Shown in pieces: positions 23,359-33,120 of a stretch of DNA of 64,000 nt (the stretch's first letter is position 1; each line of letters opens with the position of its first letter). Source of the DNA: Dysidea avara. Its lineage: Eukaryota > Porifera > Demospongiae > Dictyoceratida > Dysideidae. Made by a program: the position numbers and the translations under genes. Where the stretch lies: assembly GCF_963678975.1 (NCBI RefSeq), contig NC_089275.1, forward strand, positions 38,602,819-38,666,818, read 5' to 3'. The notes beneath the pieces were generated by a model, which saw nothing but the letters and a program-made list of their open reading frames with translations, was not told where the DNA came from and searched no databases.

Positions 23359-24375
23359 TAGTTATTTACTCTGCCGGTCCATATGGGTGGACTTGGTCTT
23401 TCTAATCCGGTAGCTGTTTCCAATCATTATTTCGAGTCATCTGTAAGTTCATCCGCTCTTCTTCGTGAGTCTATACTGGGTGTTGTCACTTTTGAATCAG
23501 GGGCTTATTTTGATTCAGTTCAGTCCTCAAAGTCTATGTTTGGTAAATTAAAGTCAGACTGTTTTTCTGGAGTTTTTAACAGTCTGATTGGGAACTTTGC
23601 TGCAGCACAACAGTGTGCTATCTTGAGGGCTAGAGAATGTGCCTCTTCTTGATTTTCAGTTCTTCCTTTACGGAGTCATCATTTTGATTTGTCTGCACAG
23701 GAATTTAGGGATGCACTTGCTTTGCGTTATAGAAAGCCATTGTTAAATTTACCACCAGTTTGTGACGGTTGTGGCTCTCTTTTTAGTGTGGAACATGCCT
23801 TAGATTGTCGTGTAGGTGGCTTGGTTTGTCAGAGACATAATGAGGTGTGTGATGCAATTTGTAATCTAGCTTCATTGGCTTGGGGACAGGTTCAAAAGGA
23901 GCCTGTGGTTTGCGAAGAAAAGATGGATGATCCATCTTCTGAGACCCTGATTGTTGATGTAAGAATTAGTGGTGTTTGGCAGTCTCAAGTTGATGCTTTG
24001 TTTGATGTTTGGGTTGTTGACACAGATGCTCCTTCATATCAATCTCGTTCACCTCAGGCTGTCCTTCGTACTGCTGAAGTTGAGAAAAGGAGGAAGTATG
24101 GTGCTGCTTAGCTGGCGCGTCGTGCCAGTTTCATACCTCTGTGCTTTTCTGTAGATGGTTTATTTGGCTCAGAGGCTGATTATTTTTTGCGCAGGCTTGC
24201 AGACTCTCTATCAGTTAAATGGGAAAAGAATTATAGTGTTGTGATGGGATATGTGAAGGCACGATTATCATTTGCAATTATTCGAGCAGCCTTATTATGT
24301 GTGCGTGGATCACGAACGAAATGGAGATCACTAAGTTTGGCAGATGGAGCGGCTATTGATGAGACATCTTATTGA
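23359..24375 (+). pseudogene. C-terminal part of a LINE-type ORF with C-C-H-C finger and nuclease-like region (broken)
   Basis: One frame stays readable for about 1 kb with two internal stops (23650 tga, 24109 tag). In order it shows LPVHMGGLGL (a motif near the end of many reverse transcriptases), QEFRDALALRYRKPLLNLPP, a Cys/His finger CDGCGSLFSVEHALDC (C-x2-C-x7-H-x3-C), RHNEVCDAI, then VDVRISGVWQSQVDALFDVW and EVEKRRKYGAA, with acidic and Lys residues spaced as in restriction-like endonuclease domains of R2-type LINEs. It ends ARLSFAIIRAALLCVRGSR. The upstream reverse transcriptase is missing or frameshifted, so this is a 5'-truncated, inactivated copy. The R2-like nuclease assignment is inferred from motif order only. 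Confidence 0.7.
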
Positions 24376-25539
24376 CAGTTGTGACAGATATATTCCTTTT
24401 TGTTTAATTGTCATATTTACTGTTGTTTCATTGTGTGTATGCTTTAATGTGTTTTATTTAACCAATAAGAATAATAATAATAATATAGGAGTCTTTGACC
24501 ATCTGTAGCAAGTATTGTCCCTTATAGTAGATGGCCATAACCCCTGCCTTCTGTTCCTTGCCCAATATCCTTCACAAGCTGTACAACATTCAAATCAGCA
24601 ATGTGACCATCCCCAGATTATTGGACTGAGTTCGCCACCTTTTGGCTACTTGAGCCATATTGCTTTGATTTCATTATATTTCCTTTCAATTTCATCAAGA
24701 GTATTTATAATGGGGAAAGGTCACTGTGTAACTATCCTAGGAAGTTTGTATATTATGCTATGGAAATCCTGATGTTTTGTTTATAACCATGACTATAGAG
24801 ATTCTTGTTAATGGAATAAGGCATATTGGGTATGTACAAGGCTATGATTGGTAGCTACTTCCAACTTCACTAGCCTACAAGTTTGAGAAGCTATGGGAGA
24901 ATTTGAGTCTTTCAGAAGTATCTCACCTCCATGTAATCAGTGCAATTGACCCTTACATAACTGCAGTTTGTCACTTTGATTGTAAACTATATAGGAGTGG
25001 ATTTTGGAAGTGGACTTTTGGCACATGGTGAATTAACCCATGTGCATGCTGCTTCCTCTAGTACAAGTTCTCATAACAGTCCTATATATACTGTAGTACA
25101 TACGGTTTCTATTATTCTCTGAGTATGCATTTAGGTGTATGATGTATGTGCAATTATACTACCAAACAATATTAGTGCAGTAAAATAAAATCCACATCTA
25201 CATGATGTAATGGCAAACTATTCAATGGTCTGGATAGCTCAGACAAATTAACAATAGTACAATAATTACTCAAAAGACGTATCCTACAAATTTTAAATTA
25301 TGATATACAGTTCTGTTAATCTTAATTCTTTCTCTACTGTACGTACTTAATACATTAATTTGATGCCTTCTGTTATTCAATTGGTACAGACGTTAGACAA
25401 AATGCAACACAAAAGGTTAGTATACAGAAATACTGTAGTGTAATATCTACTTCTAGGTAATTGTTAAAGAAACAAAAACAAGAACAACTTCAACAGATGA
25501 AACATAGTACTTGAATAATACTTTACCAACTGTAAAAAA
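24376..25539. other. LINE 3' tail and intergenic DNA
   Basis: The LINE remnant is followed by a non-coding stretch ending in an AAT-repeat tail (about 24468-24486). No further gene is visible up to the end of gene B. No minus-strand AATAAA signal is seen close to the gene B stop. Confidence 0.6.
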
Positions 25540-25784
25540 CTATATGCCTACAGAATTGATTATTTCTCCATCAGCCATGTCAATATCATCTATCTTTATA
25601 AATAACATTCCATTGATATCACTGAACTTATCAGGAACAGTCAAGGTGAACTTCAACATTTCAGTTTGCTCAAATATGTCATCTCTTGTGATAGCCATTG
25701 AGACAGTTGCTTGTGAAGCACCAGGAGTGAATACGGCAGTGAGCGGGTCTGAGGCAAAATCAACTCCACCGCCAATGGCACCAG
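25540..25784 (-). CDS. Gene B exon 14: Calx-beta 6, C-terminal half, and stop
   Basis: Acceptor tatag. It reads GGGVDFASDPLTAVFTPGAS, RDDIFEQTEMLKFTL, DDIDMADGEIIN, then SVGI and TAG. The gene C paralogue has ggag|gtacgc at the same point; here it is gtag|gcatat, so the donor is lost or is a weak GC donor. A terminal exon is the simplest reading. Confidence 0.85.
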
Positions 25785-28700
25785 CTATAAAAGAAATGGC
25801 ACTGTACTGACTAAGTTTGTGAACTCTCATCTGTACATTAGTATGTTGTTACCACTATACTGAAAAGGGTACTTTTATTATACTGTATGCTTTTTGCATC
25901 TTATTTCAAACTTTTCTGTGTAAATTTAAAATACTATCGTTCAAGATTCACAATGGTAACCTAGCCACAATTACATAATTAATAATATGAATTGAGGTTT
26001 AAGCTGTCCAAGAAGCTGTATTATCCTAATGTACATATATAGTCAGGGGTTAAGTATTTTTACTTGCAAAGATGTGTTCTTTTGCAACCAAGCTGGTTAT
26101 TGGTATAATATAGTAGCAACAATATTAGTGTACTCAGATTACAATACCTGAGCCTCCAACTTCCATAGGGGTCACGTCAGCAGTGAATGGCCATATTGAA
26201 AATCCATCTGCTTCTAATGTAACTGTCAACATTCCATCTGCCTCCTCAGCTGAGTACAGGACTTGACTGAAGTTCACATGGATTTCTGTAGGGATATTAC
26301 AGTATTACATATTATTTATTATTATGCATAATAGTGATTGCACTGATTAATAAGTAAATAATTGGAAATTGGTTTATCGGCCAAATTTCAGCATTATCAG
26401 TATCAGTAATTGTTGGTGGACTATTTAGCCAATTAATTTACTGACCCTGATGCTATTGTTTTCATAAAATTAAGACAAAAATATAATTTAAAACTGGCAA
26501 TTTTACAAAATGCGTTTGAAATTTTGGTAAAAATAAACATCAGATTGGTTATCGGTATCAGCTATTATATGAATTTCAATATCAGCTAATCGGATAATCG
26601 GCAATGTCTCTTATCAGTGCATCACTAATGCATAATATACTTACCATCAATGTCTTCAATCTCAGCAACTGCCTCACTGGGATCACCTAAGCCAACTCCA
26701 AGGATTAATGCAGCAGAAGATAATGACAAAGATAAGTTGAAGAACTCTGATCCTTCTCTTAGACAATCTGGGTTGATAACTACATTTACAGTTTTCTCAG
26801 TCTCTCCAGGATTGAAAGTCACATCTATAATGTTACTGGAGAAGTCTACTATTGCTGTAGCAGATCGTGGGTCAGACTCTAATGGTGTTATTATGACAGT
26901 GTATGGTATTGATGCTGTCCCTGTGGCTACCACTGTCACTGGTATTATACCATCTGCTTCTGTTCCTGAATATGTACTGGAATTGAATGCCACAGTTATC
27001 ATTGTTTCAGATTCTATAGGAAAACAAAATTGTTATATTTTACAATGAGGATTAGCACAGTGCACAGCTACTTACTGTCGTCATCTGCAACAATAATGTA
27101 TGTTGTGTTTATTTCACCCAATTTCACACTAGTGCCATCAGTATCACCCAGCTCCAATACTAACTCATAGAATTCCAATTGCTCAACTGTGCTGTCATCC
27201 AAGAGTTCAATCCTAATTGGGATTATCCCATCAACAAGTGCTGGTATATCAATCATCAGACTGGTTACAATAATTGCTGGTGCTGAGGAAATGATGAAGT
27301 AAAACATTGTAAGGGCCTGATGCAGCAATTAAAGTATTCACAGAATTTAATTTCATAATTGACTGCTAGCTATATAGCTATTTCAAGTTGTGCATACTTG
27401 TTATAATGTATGCAATTGGTGCTATTGGTGTCATAATGTATTATGCATACATGGTGAAGATGGTCCGGGTTGATCTTGCATCATGACGGTGATAAACACA
27501 GTGATGTTTTCAGCATTGCTGCCATCTTTTATCAAATTGATGGTCACAAACTCATCACTTTCATTAACAGTGGTACTAACTCTGCCGAATCCTATGCATA
27601 CTGCTGGAGATGTGGTGGCTAAAAATAAAAACAACCAAATAATTATCAGAGCATGTATATACATGTATTATGTTTGAAACTTGACTTACGTAAAGGTGTG
27701 ACTGAAGTAGCATCTGGGATCACAGTGGTAACAGCAGGGCTGGGCGTCACAGTGACAGAAGTAGATGGCATATCAAAAAGAGTGGATGTCATAGTAGCCT
27801 GGGTAGGTGATGGAGTAGGTGTAGGCTTGGGTAAAGGCTTGCAGCCACATCTTTTGATTTTGTCAGCAATAGATTCTTTAGTAGCTGGACAAGACTTGTA
27901 ATAACTCTTCGTATCATTTGCATCATCTATAGGGATGGTTATACAGACATGTCATTATACTGCTAAACATAGTGCACACACTTCTCAGGAAATGTATTTT
28001 GATTTGCATAGCTGATATTAAATAACAAGATGTACAAGCAGAACACTGATAACAGGAGTTGTATGTTATTTCATTTGGATTCCTAATTAGCTGAATGGCA
28101 AAAGTGATTGAATGGCAAAGTGATTGCTGTATTAGAGTATCTGGATGTAGTAGCCACTTAAAAATCATAATGTTCTGTTTGAAGGTAATTTCACACATAG
28201 CTTTAGAGATGTGCAACTATCTACTGCAAAGAGATTACGGTGTATGCATGCATGTATTCGTATAGTCAACCAACCTAAGATGGTTATAGTAGCCATCACA
28301 AGTTGACCTGGAATCAGAGCAGTGTTGTTTGGAACATTTAGAAGAACACTAAAGGTCTCGTTTCCTTCCTTCAGACAATCATCACGGATTGGTATACAAA
28401 CTGAAGTATTGGATTGTCCCACACTGAACTTGGCCACACTCACTAAAGAGCTGAAATCATCACCTGTACACAAAAATGAATATAGCAGTTTGATCATTAT
28501 ATGCGACCGGATTGTAAGTTAAACATGTCTTCCACACACATCCGATATTTACTACCTATATAACTTGAGATAGGATAATACTACTGACTTCAAATTTGGT
28601 TAGTAGTAGTGGTCACCAACATAACTTATGAATTGAGAAAATTCATCACGTTATGTTTTTTGAACACAATGATATGGTATCCCAAGTTCATAGACTCTGA

Positions 28701-31700
28701 TGTGTGTGGAGGACATTTTTCACAAATCCAGTTACATAATGCAGTCTAACAATTTTAGATTGCAAGCACTTAATAGAGTTACAGTTTGGCTTACTTGTTG
28801 CAGATATCGGATATTTAGCTATTGGCATAACATAAACTGAGAATGGTTCACTGGTAGTACTGTTAGCCACAACTTCCAAACATACTTCACCACTAGACTC
28901 TTCAACAACATAATCACCAGTTGATAGCTGTACCACCAGTGGAGTTGCTACAATATCAGTCAAACAGTAAATGTACAAATCAATTCTTGATACATACTTA
29001 TAACCCAATTAGAGTATGTTAAATTTTCATTGCAATAGTACAGACCGTACTAGACCTGATTAAGTAACCATATGAGCAGTTTCTTATTTACAGAAATAAG
29101 CCCATTTTGCACTGCTAAAATTGTAATACATGATCAAACAAGTCATGATCAGTGTGATCATCAAATGTGGCTGGGTCTGGGAAATGTCCATGACAGCAAA
29201 TTAGATTTTTCACCAAGAACACAATGCTACATGAACAAACTATCAAATTTCATAATCAAAATCAGCTAGACTTGATCGTGAGTGGTCTGCTTTTGCAGGC
29301 TATTCCCAAGCACAGTGGCGATTTGTACAAGTGGTCTGGGGCCCTAATGGAGCTCTGGCCAGCCTGTGGATGGCTGTATGTGGCTGTGCAGCTCTGTGGA
29401 GTTGAATAAAGACATGTGCTGTAAATGTCCTTATATTAGTTTTAGCCAGTTTTGAGACCTGAATAGACCATAACTTGGCCTAATTCATCCCTACGCCTAT
29501 CATCGAGTTAAAACTATAGGTAACATAGTATTAGCTACTTGTAGAGTGGATGCTCTTGAAGAAATTGGTGGAAATCATGTGAAACTTTGGTACTGACGTA
29601 GCTTCAATCATTGGCAAGCTATGACATACTGAATAAGCACTTCTCAATTCTTTTAAATAGGCGCCAAGACCATTTTTTCCAGACTAGTTCACAAATAATA
29701 TGCCACAATCATAAAGGTTTGTCTTTTTTTCAATTTGGGAAGCAATTGCAACTTTAACAGGCTGAATCTCTCACTATATCATTACAGAAAATCATATACA
29801 GTGTAGTTGATGTAAGAGCACTACCTACAGTAAACACTCCATATAGACCAGGTACATGTAGTGATAAACAAACACTGTAACATTATTCTGACCAAACTAA
29901 CATGTCCATGAAATTGACAAATGTATCTTATTACTTGTTACTGTGGAAACCGATAGTAGTTCATTTCTTATGGCAAACAACACAACCACCAATTAATCAC
30001 AAGATACTACACATAATGATGTCAATTACATACTTGACTTTGGAAAAGGTTTGCAACCACATCTCTTGATTTTATCAGCAATAGGTTCCTTAGTAACTGG
30101 TCTAGTGGTCAGAGTAGCAACACTTCTACTGTCACTTGCATCATCTGCAAAACACAATAACATGTCAAGTGAAAAAAAATTATTATTGAATTAGATTGAT
30201 GCATAACTGGGCACTATGTATAATTACACCAAACAGCAGCATTGCACACAAAGAGAAGGCATGGCTTTGATGACACTACTGCATGATATTATAAGTTTGA
30301 AGCAGAAAATTCTTTGCCTGTAGCTGTAGAATTTCATCAGGCAAAAGGAGAAGGATTTTAAAAGTTCAGGTAAGTGGCAAATTGGAACTCATTACCATTG
30401 AGTTATGGATAGGGGCTTTGGGACCTAATGTGTTATTAATTAATCAGTAGTTTCCAATTCAAATGTAATTGATATCCATTCCCCCGGACTACTTAACATT
30501 ATGATCTTAGTTTTGAAGTATTCTTTAAGTTGAAACTTCAGCAGTTATATTACTGCCTTTCTTGTCCTTCTTAAGACCTGTTTTGCATGTGTTGTTCTGA
30601 TTGTTCTATTAGAGTATATTTGGCTGTTTTTAATATAGTATCATGAAGTTTCTTTGTAGCTATGTGTAGTCTTGCTGCTCCTTTTAAATCTACTACTGAA
30701 ACTCATGATTAAAATACATTGTGTATGCATAATTTTCAAAATATGGTCATATTGAGTGTTTAAAATCCACCAGCTTTACTTTCCAAGTGTACTGATAGTT
30801 GATATTTCACCACAATAGAACTATTGTCTGAATGATTGGCACTGAACTTACCTATGATGGTTACACTAGCCATTACATGTTGGCCAGGAATCATTGTAGT
30901 GTCATCAGGCACACTAAGAAGAACACCAAAGGTCTCGTTCCCTTCTTTAAGACTATCATCATAGATCGGTATACAAACTGAAGCACTGGATTGTCTCTCA
31001 CTGAACTTGACCTCACTGACTGACGAGTTAAAATCACCACCTGTAAACAGGTAATAGTTTAAATGAACACATACTTATGTAGTGGCTGTTGAGTAACAAT
31101 ACAGAATTGTTACCTGTATTAAGAATTACATATGTAAGCAGCATGTAACACATTAGTTACCTTTGGGTCAAAGCAGCTTTAGCTACTAAGATTTAGCTAA
31201 TAATCTGTGTACACATATATATACTATGTATATTTAGCTTACGTACCTGTTGCTGATGTTGGCTCCTTAATCATTGGCATAATAAAGACAGAAAATGGCT
31301 CAGTGGTAGTGCTATTAGTCTCAACTTTTAAACACACTTCATTACTAGATTCCATAACAACATAATCACTGGTTGATAGTTGGACCATTAGTGGGGGAGG
31401 AGAAGTTGCTGTGAAAGAAATTTTCAATCTGGTAAAATCACATCACACTCTGATACAAATGCATAATTAGCAGGACAGATGTTATATTAGAACACTAAGA
31501 ATAGTCTAGATTTCACAGATTTACACTAATGACTAATCACAGATTTAACATGCACAGTTAAACAAACTGTGAGGACTTGTAATTGAATTTTGGCTAAGTA
31601 TATGACTATGTGCACAGCCTTATATATGTAGCATACAGTATATGCAGTATAAACAGTAAATCATTTGAAATAAATAGCACAACATTAAAGAGTTTGAATA

Positions 31701-33049
31701 AAATTAAATACATTGGGGAAACTCAGTAAGATTCATGTGGTGCGATACCTTCACTTAGTCTCAATGTAGAGTTTAAAAAATCTGGTCACCCACAACATGC
31801 CTTACATAACTTATGTATGAAATCAAAGACACTACACTTACTGTCTCTGATATACACAAGGATGTGCCTGGGACGTCCATACTTAAGCCATCCTTTGCGA
31901 ATTTCATGTGATGGTAGAATCATTTTTACTGCAAATAATTCAACTCCTTCAACTACATCATCACTGAATATCTTAATGGTGCCAGCTGCTTTTTGCTTAG
32001 ATCTCCTGAACTTTATTGTGACAGTTGATGTATCTACATCTTCCTCGGAGGCTAAAAATGGTAGAGAACACATCATAACTGTTCGGTTATTTCAGAAGCA
32101 TCCTGTATGTTATATGATTTACTGCAAACATAATCAAACACAGTTACTATATGTATGTGCAGTATTCTCCATGCAGTCTAATTATTTGAAGTCAGAGTGT
32201 ATATAGACCTATATGTACATTCTTACCAAATGATCCATTGTTTTTGTGGGAATTGAAAATTACTTTAAGTGCAATGGTGAAGGTAAAGCTTGGTTTAGGA
32301 GATGCTACCAGACCAATTTCCAGTGAACCATCAGATTCATTGACATGATAATGTGAACTTTCAAAACTGACATAAACAGCATCATCATCTATACATGAAA
32401 TCATTCATATGTATAACAGCATTACAATGTACTAACATCATTAGAATGGCCACCACTCCAATTAAGGAGAAAATGTGCAAGACTAACTCTGTTATACAAG
32501 ATTATCCACAACCTAACTGAAATACCTAACAGCTACTTACCAACATTATCACCTGTCACCATTACAAGATCTAATCATGAACAAAAATTCCTACACTATC
32601 ATACATCAATAGACAACTATAAGTACTCATTTTCTCCAAGAACAATACCAGAATGGAATGGACTACCACAAGACATCATCAACCAACAAACTATTGACAG
32701 CTTCAAACAATTATTATACAATCACTTTTAATTTTAATGTACATTAGCACTTTAGCCCCAGGCTGGCTCTGCTAATTAAACAATATAATAATAAAATAAT
32801 AATGTGTGTATTGTCTATGTGTACCATTATACCAAATTCATATTAATTATATTATATATATATATATATTTATATACTTACATTTATATATAATATTATT
32901 GTATACATACATGACCGCAGAATACCCATGCACCTAGTCCAATATACAAGCATTTGCACAATTCCGTACGTACTTGAGTATGATGCAGAACTCTCTGCTA
33001 GCCAACAACAGATAAGAAGGCAAGTGAACACAATGTACTTGTTGAGCAT
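25540..33049 (-). CDS. Gene B: secreted multi-Calx-beta/mucin protein, aggregation-factor-like
   Basis: Fourteen minus-strand exons, all phase 1, give 871 codons plus TAG at 25540-25542. Order: signal peptide (1-25), Calx-beta 1 (26-149), Calx-beta 2 (150-266), a short Cys linker (267-303), Calx-beta 3 (304-417), a Thr/Pro linker with the C-G-C motif (418-496), Calx-beta 4 (497-621), Calx-beta 5 in one exon (622-744) and Calx-beta 6 (745-871). No membrane segment, so the product should be secreted. The pair Calx-beta 2 plus linker occurs twice here but once in A and C, which points to an internal exon-block duplication. The end is odd: where gene C has a GT donor and two more domains, B reads on into a stop. 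The role is inferred as in gene A. Confidence 0.87.
26148..26285 (-). CDS. Gene B exon 13: Calx-beta 6, N-terminal half
   Basis: 138 nt, as in gene C. It reads IHVNFSQVLYSAEEADGMLT, WPFTADVTPMEVGGSG. Acceptor ctacag, donor gtattg. Confidence 0.9.
26645..27013 (-). CDS. Gene B exon 12: complete Calx-beta 5 in one exon
   Basis: 369 nt, single exon. It starts KSETMITVAFNSSTYSG and contains NPDCLREGSEFFNLSLSL and GDPSEAVAEIEDIDG. Almost identical in DNA to gene A exon 9 and gene C exon 7 over long runs. Confidence 0.93.
27076..27282 (-). CDS. Gene B exon 11: Calx-beta 4, C-terminal half
   Basis: 207 nt. It reads PALVDGIIPIRIELLDDSTV, EQLEFYELVLELGD and YIIVADDDS. Acceptor cctcag, donor gtaagt. 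Confidence 0.92.
27451..27618 (-). CDS. Gene B exon 10: Calx-beta 4, N-terminal half
   Basis: 168 nt. It reads AVCIGFGRVSTTVNESDEFV and ends MMQDQPGPSSP. Acceptor ttttag, donor gtatgc. Confidence 0.92.
27690..27926 (-). CDS. Gene B exon 9: Thr/Pro linker with C-G-C motif
   Basis: 237 nt, phase 1-1. It opens DDANDTKSYYKSCPA, then ESIADKIKRCGCKPLPKP, and about 40 residues rich in Thr, Pro, Ser and Val. A shorter version of gene A exon 6. Confidence 0.9.
28275..28463 (-). CDS. Gene B exon 8: Calx-beta 3, C-terminal half
   Basis: 189 nt. It reads GDDFSSLVSVAKFSVGQSNT, CIPIRDDCLKEGNETFSVLL and MATITILG. The donor is gttggt, a weaker match than in other exons. Confidence 0.92.
28502..28736. mobile_element. 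MITE with TGCGACCGGATT ends
   Basis: Inverted ends tgcgaccggattg and caaatccagttaca, with cttccacacacatcc and gatgtgtgtggagga just inside. It sits between exons 7 and 8 of gene B. Confidence 0.7.
28795..28947 (-). CDS. Gene B exon 7: Calx-beta 3, N-terminal half
   Basis: 153 nt, three codons shorter at the start than its paralogues. It reads TPLVVQLSTGDYVVEESSGE and EPFSVYVMPIAKYPISAT. Acceptor ttgtag, donor gtaagc. Confidence 0.9.
29166..29693. mobile_element. Possible MITE remnant with TGTG...CACA ends
   Basis: Weakly matching inverted ends tgtggctgggtctggga and ttccagactagttcaca, resembling the TGTGACYGG group. No coding signal inside. It lies in gene B intron 6. Confidence 0.4.
30034..30144 (-). 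CDS. Gene B exon 6: short Cys linker
   Basis: 111 nt, phase 1-1, acceptor ttgcag, donor gtatgt. It reads DDASDSRSVATLTTRPVTKE, then PIADKIKRCGCKPFPKS and stops there: the conserved N-terminal part of the linker without the Thr/Pro tail. This makes it the minimal linker unit. Confidence 0.88.
30852..31040 (-). CDS. Gene B exon 5: Calx-beta 2, C-terminal half
   Basis: 189 nt. It reads GGDFNSSVSEVKFSERQSSA, CIPIYDDSLKEGNETFGVLL and MASVTIIG. Donor gtaagt. Confidence 0.93.
31247..31408 (-). CDS. Gene B exon 4: Calx-beta 2, N-terminal half
   Basis: 162 nt. It reads PLMVQLSTSDYVVMESSNEV and EPFSVFIMPMIKEPTSATG. Acceptor tcacag, donor gtacgt. Confidence 0.92.
31842..32051 (-). CDS. Gene B exon 3: Calx-beta 1, C-terminal half
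   Basis: 210 nt. It reads SEEDVDTSTVTIKFRRSKQK, GTIKIFSDDVVEGVELFAVK (the E-G-x-E-x-F form is intact here) and RPRHILVYIRD. Confidence 0.92.
32227..32388 (-). CDS. Gene B exon 2: Calx-beta 1, N-terminal half
   Basis: 162 nt. It reads DDAVYVSFESSHYHVNESDG and LVASPKPSFTFTI. Acceptor gtatag, donor gtaaga. Confidence 0.92.
32445..32790 (+). mobile_element. LINE 3' end fragment (reverse-transcriptase C-terminus)
   Basis: Plus-strand reading gives NSYLPTLSPVTITRSNHEQK, FLHYHTSIDNYKYSFSPRTI, PEWNGLPQDIINQQTIDSFK and a stop, the typical C-terminal tail of CR1/Jockey-like LINEs. It is followed by a tail of ata/aat repeats. 5'-truncated, with stops upstream. It lies in gene B intron 1, opposite in direction to the gene. 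Confidence 0.75.
32974..33049 (-). CDS. Gene B exon 1: signal peptide
   Basis: ATG at 33049 opens MLNKYIVFTCLLICCWL followed by AESSASYS, a clear signal peptide. An in-frame ATG six codons earlier (33067) is not shared by the paralogues and would weaken the signal, so the inner start was chosen. Donor gtacgt. Confidence 0.88.
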
Positions 33050-33113
33050 TTCTGACGTTGCTTGCACAAAGCTGCTCTTATCAACTAAAGTTCATCTACA
33101 AGCTACACTGGTT

Positions 33114-33120
33114 TTAAATA
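33114..33120 (-). promoter_or_regulatory. TATA-like box of gene B
   Basis: Minus strand reads TATTTAA about 65 bp before the ATG, at the same place as in genes A and C. Confidence 0.6.
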
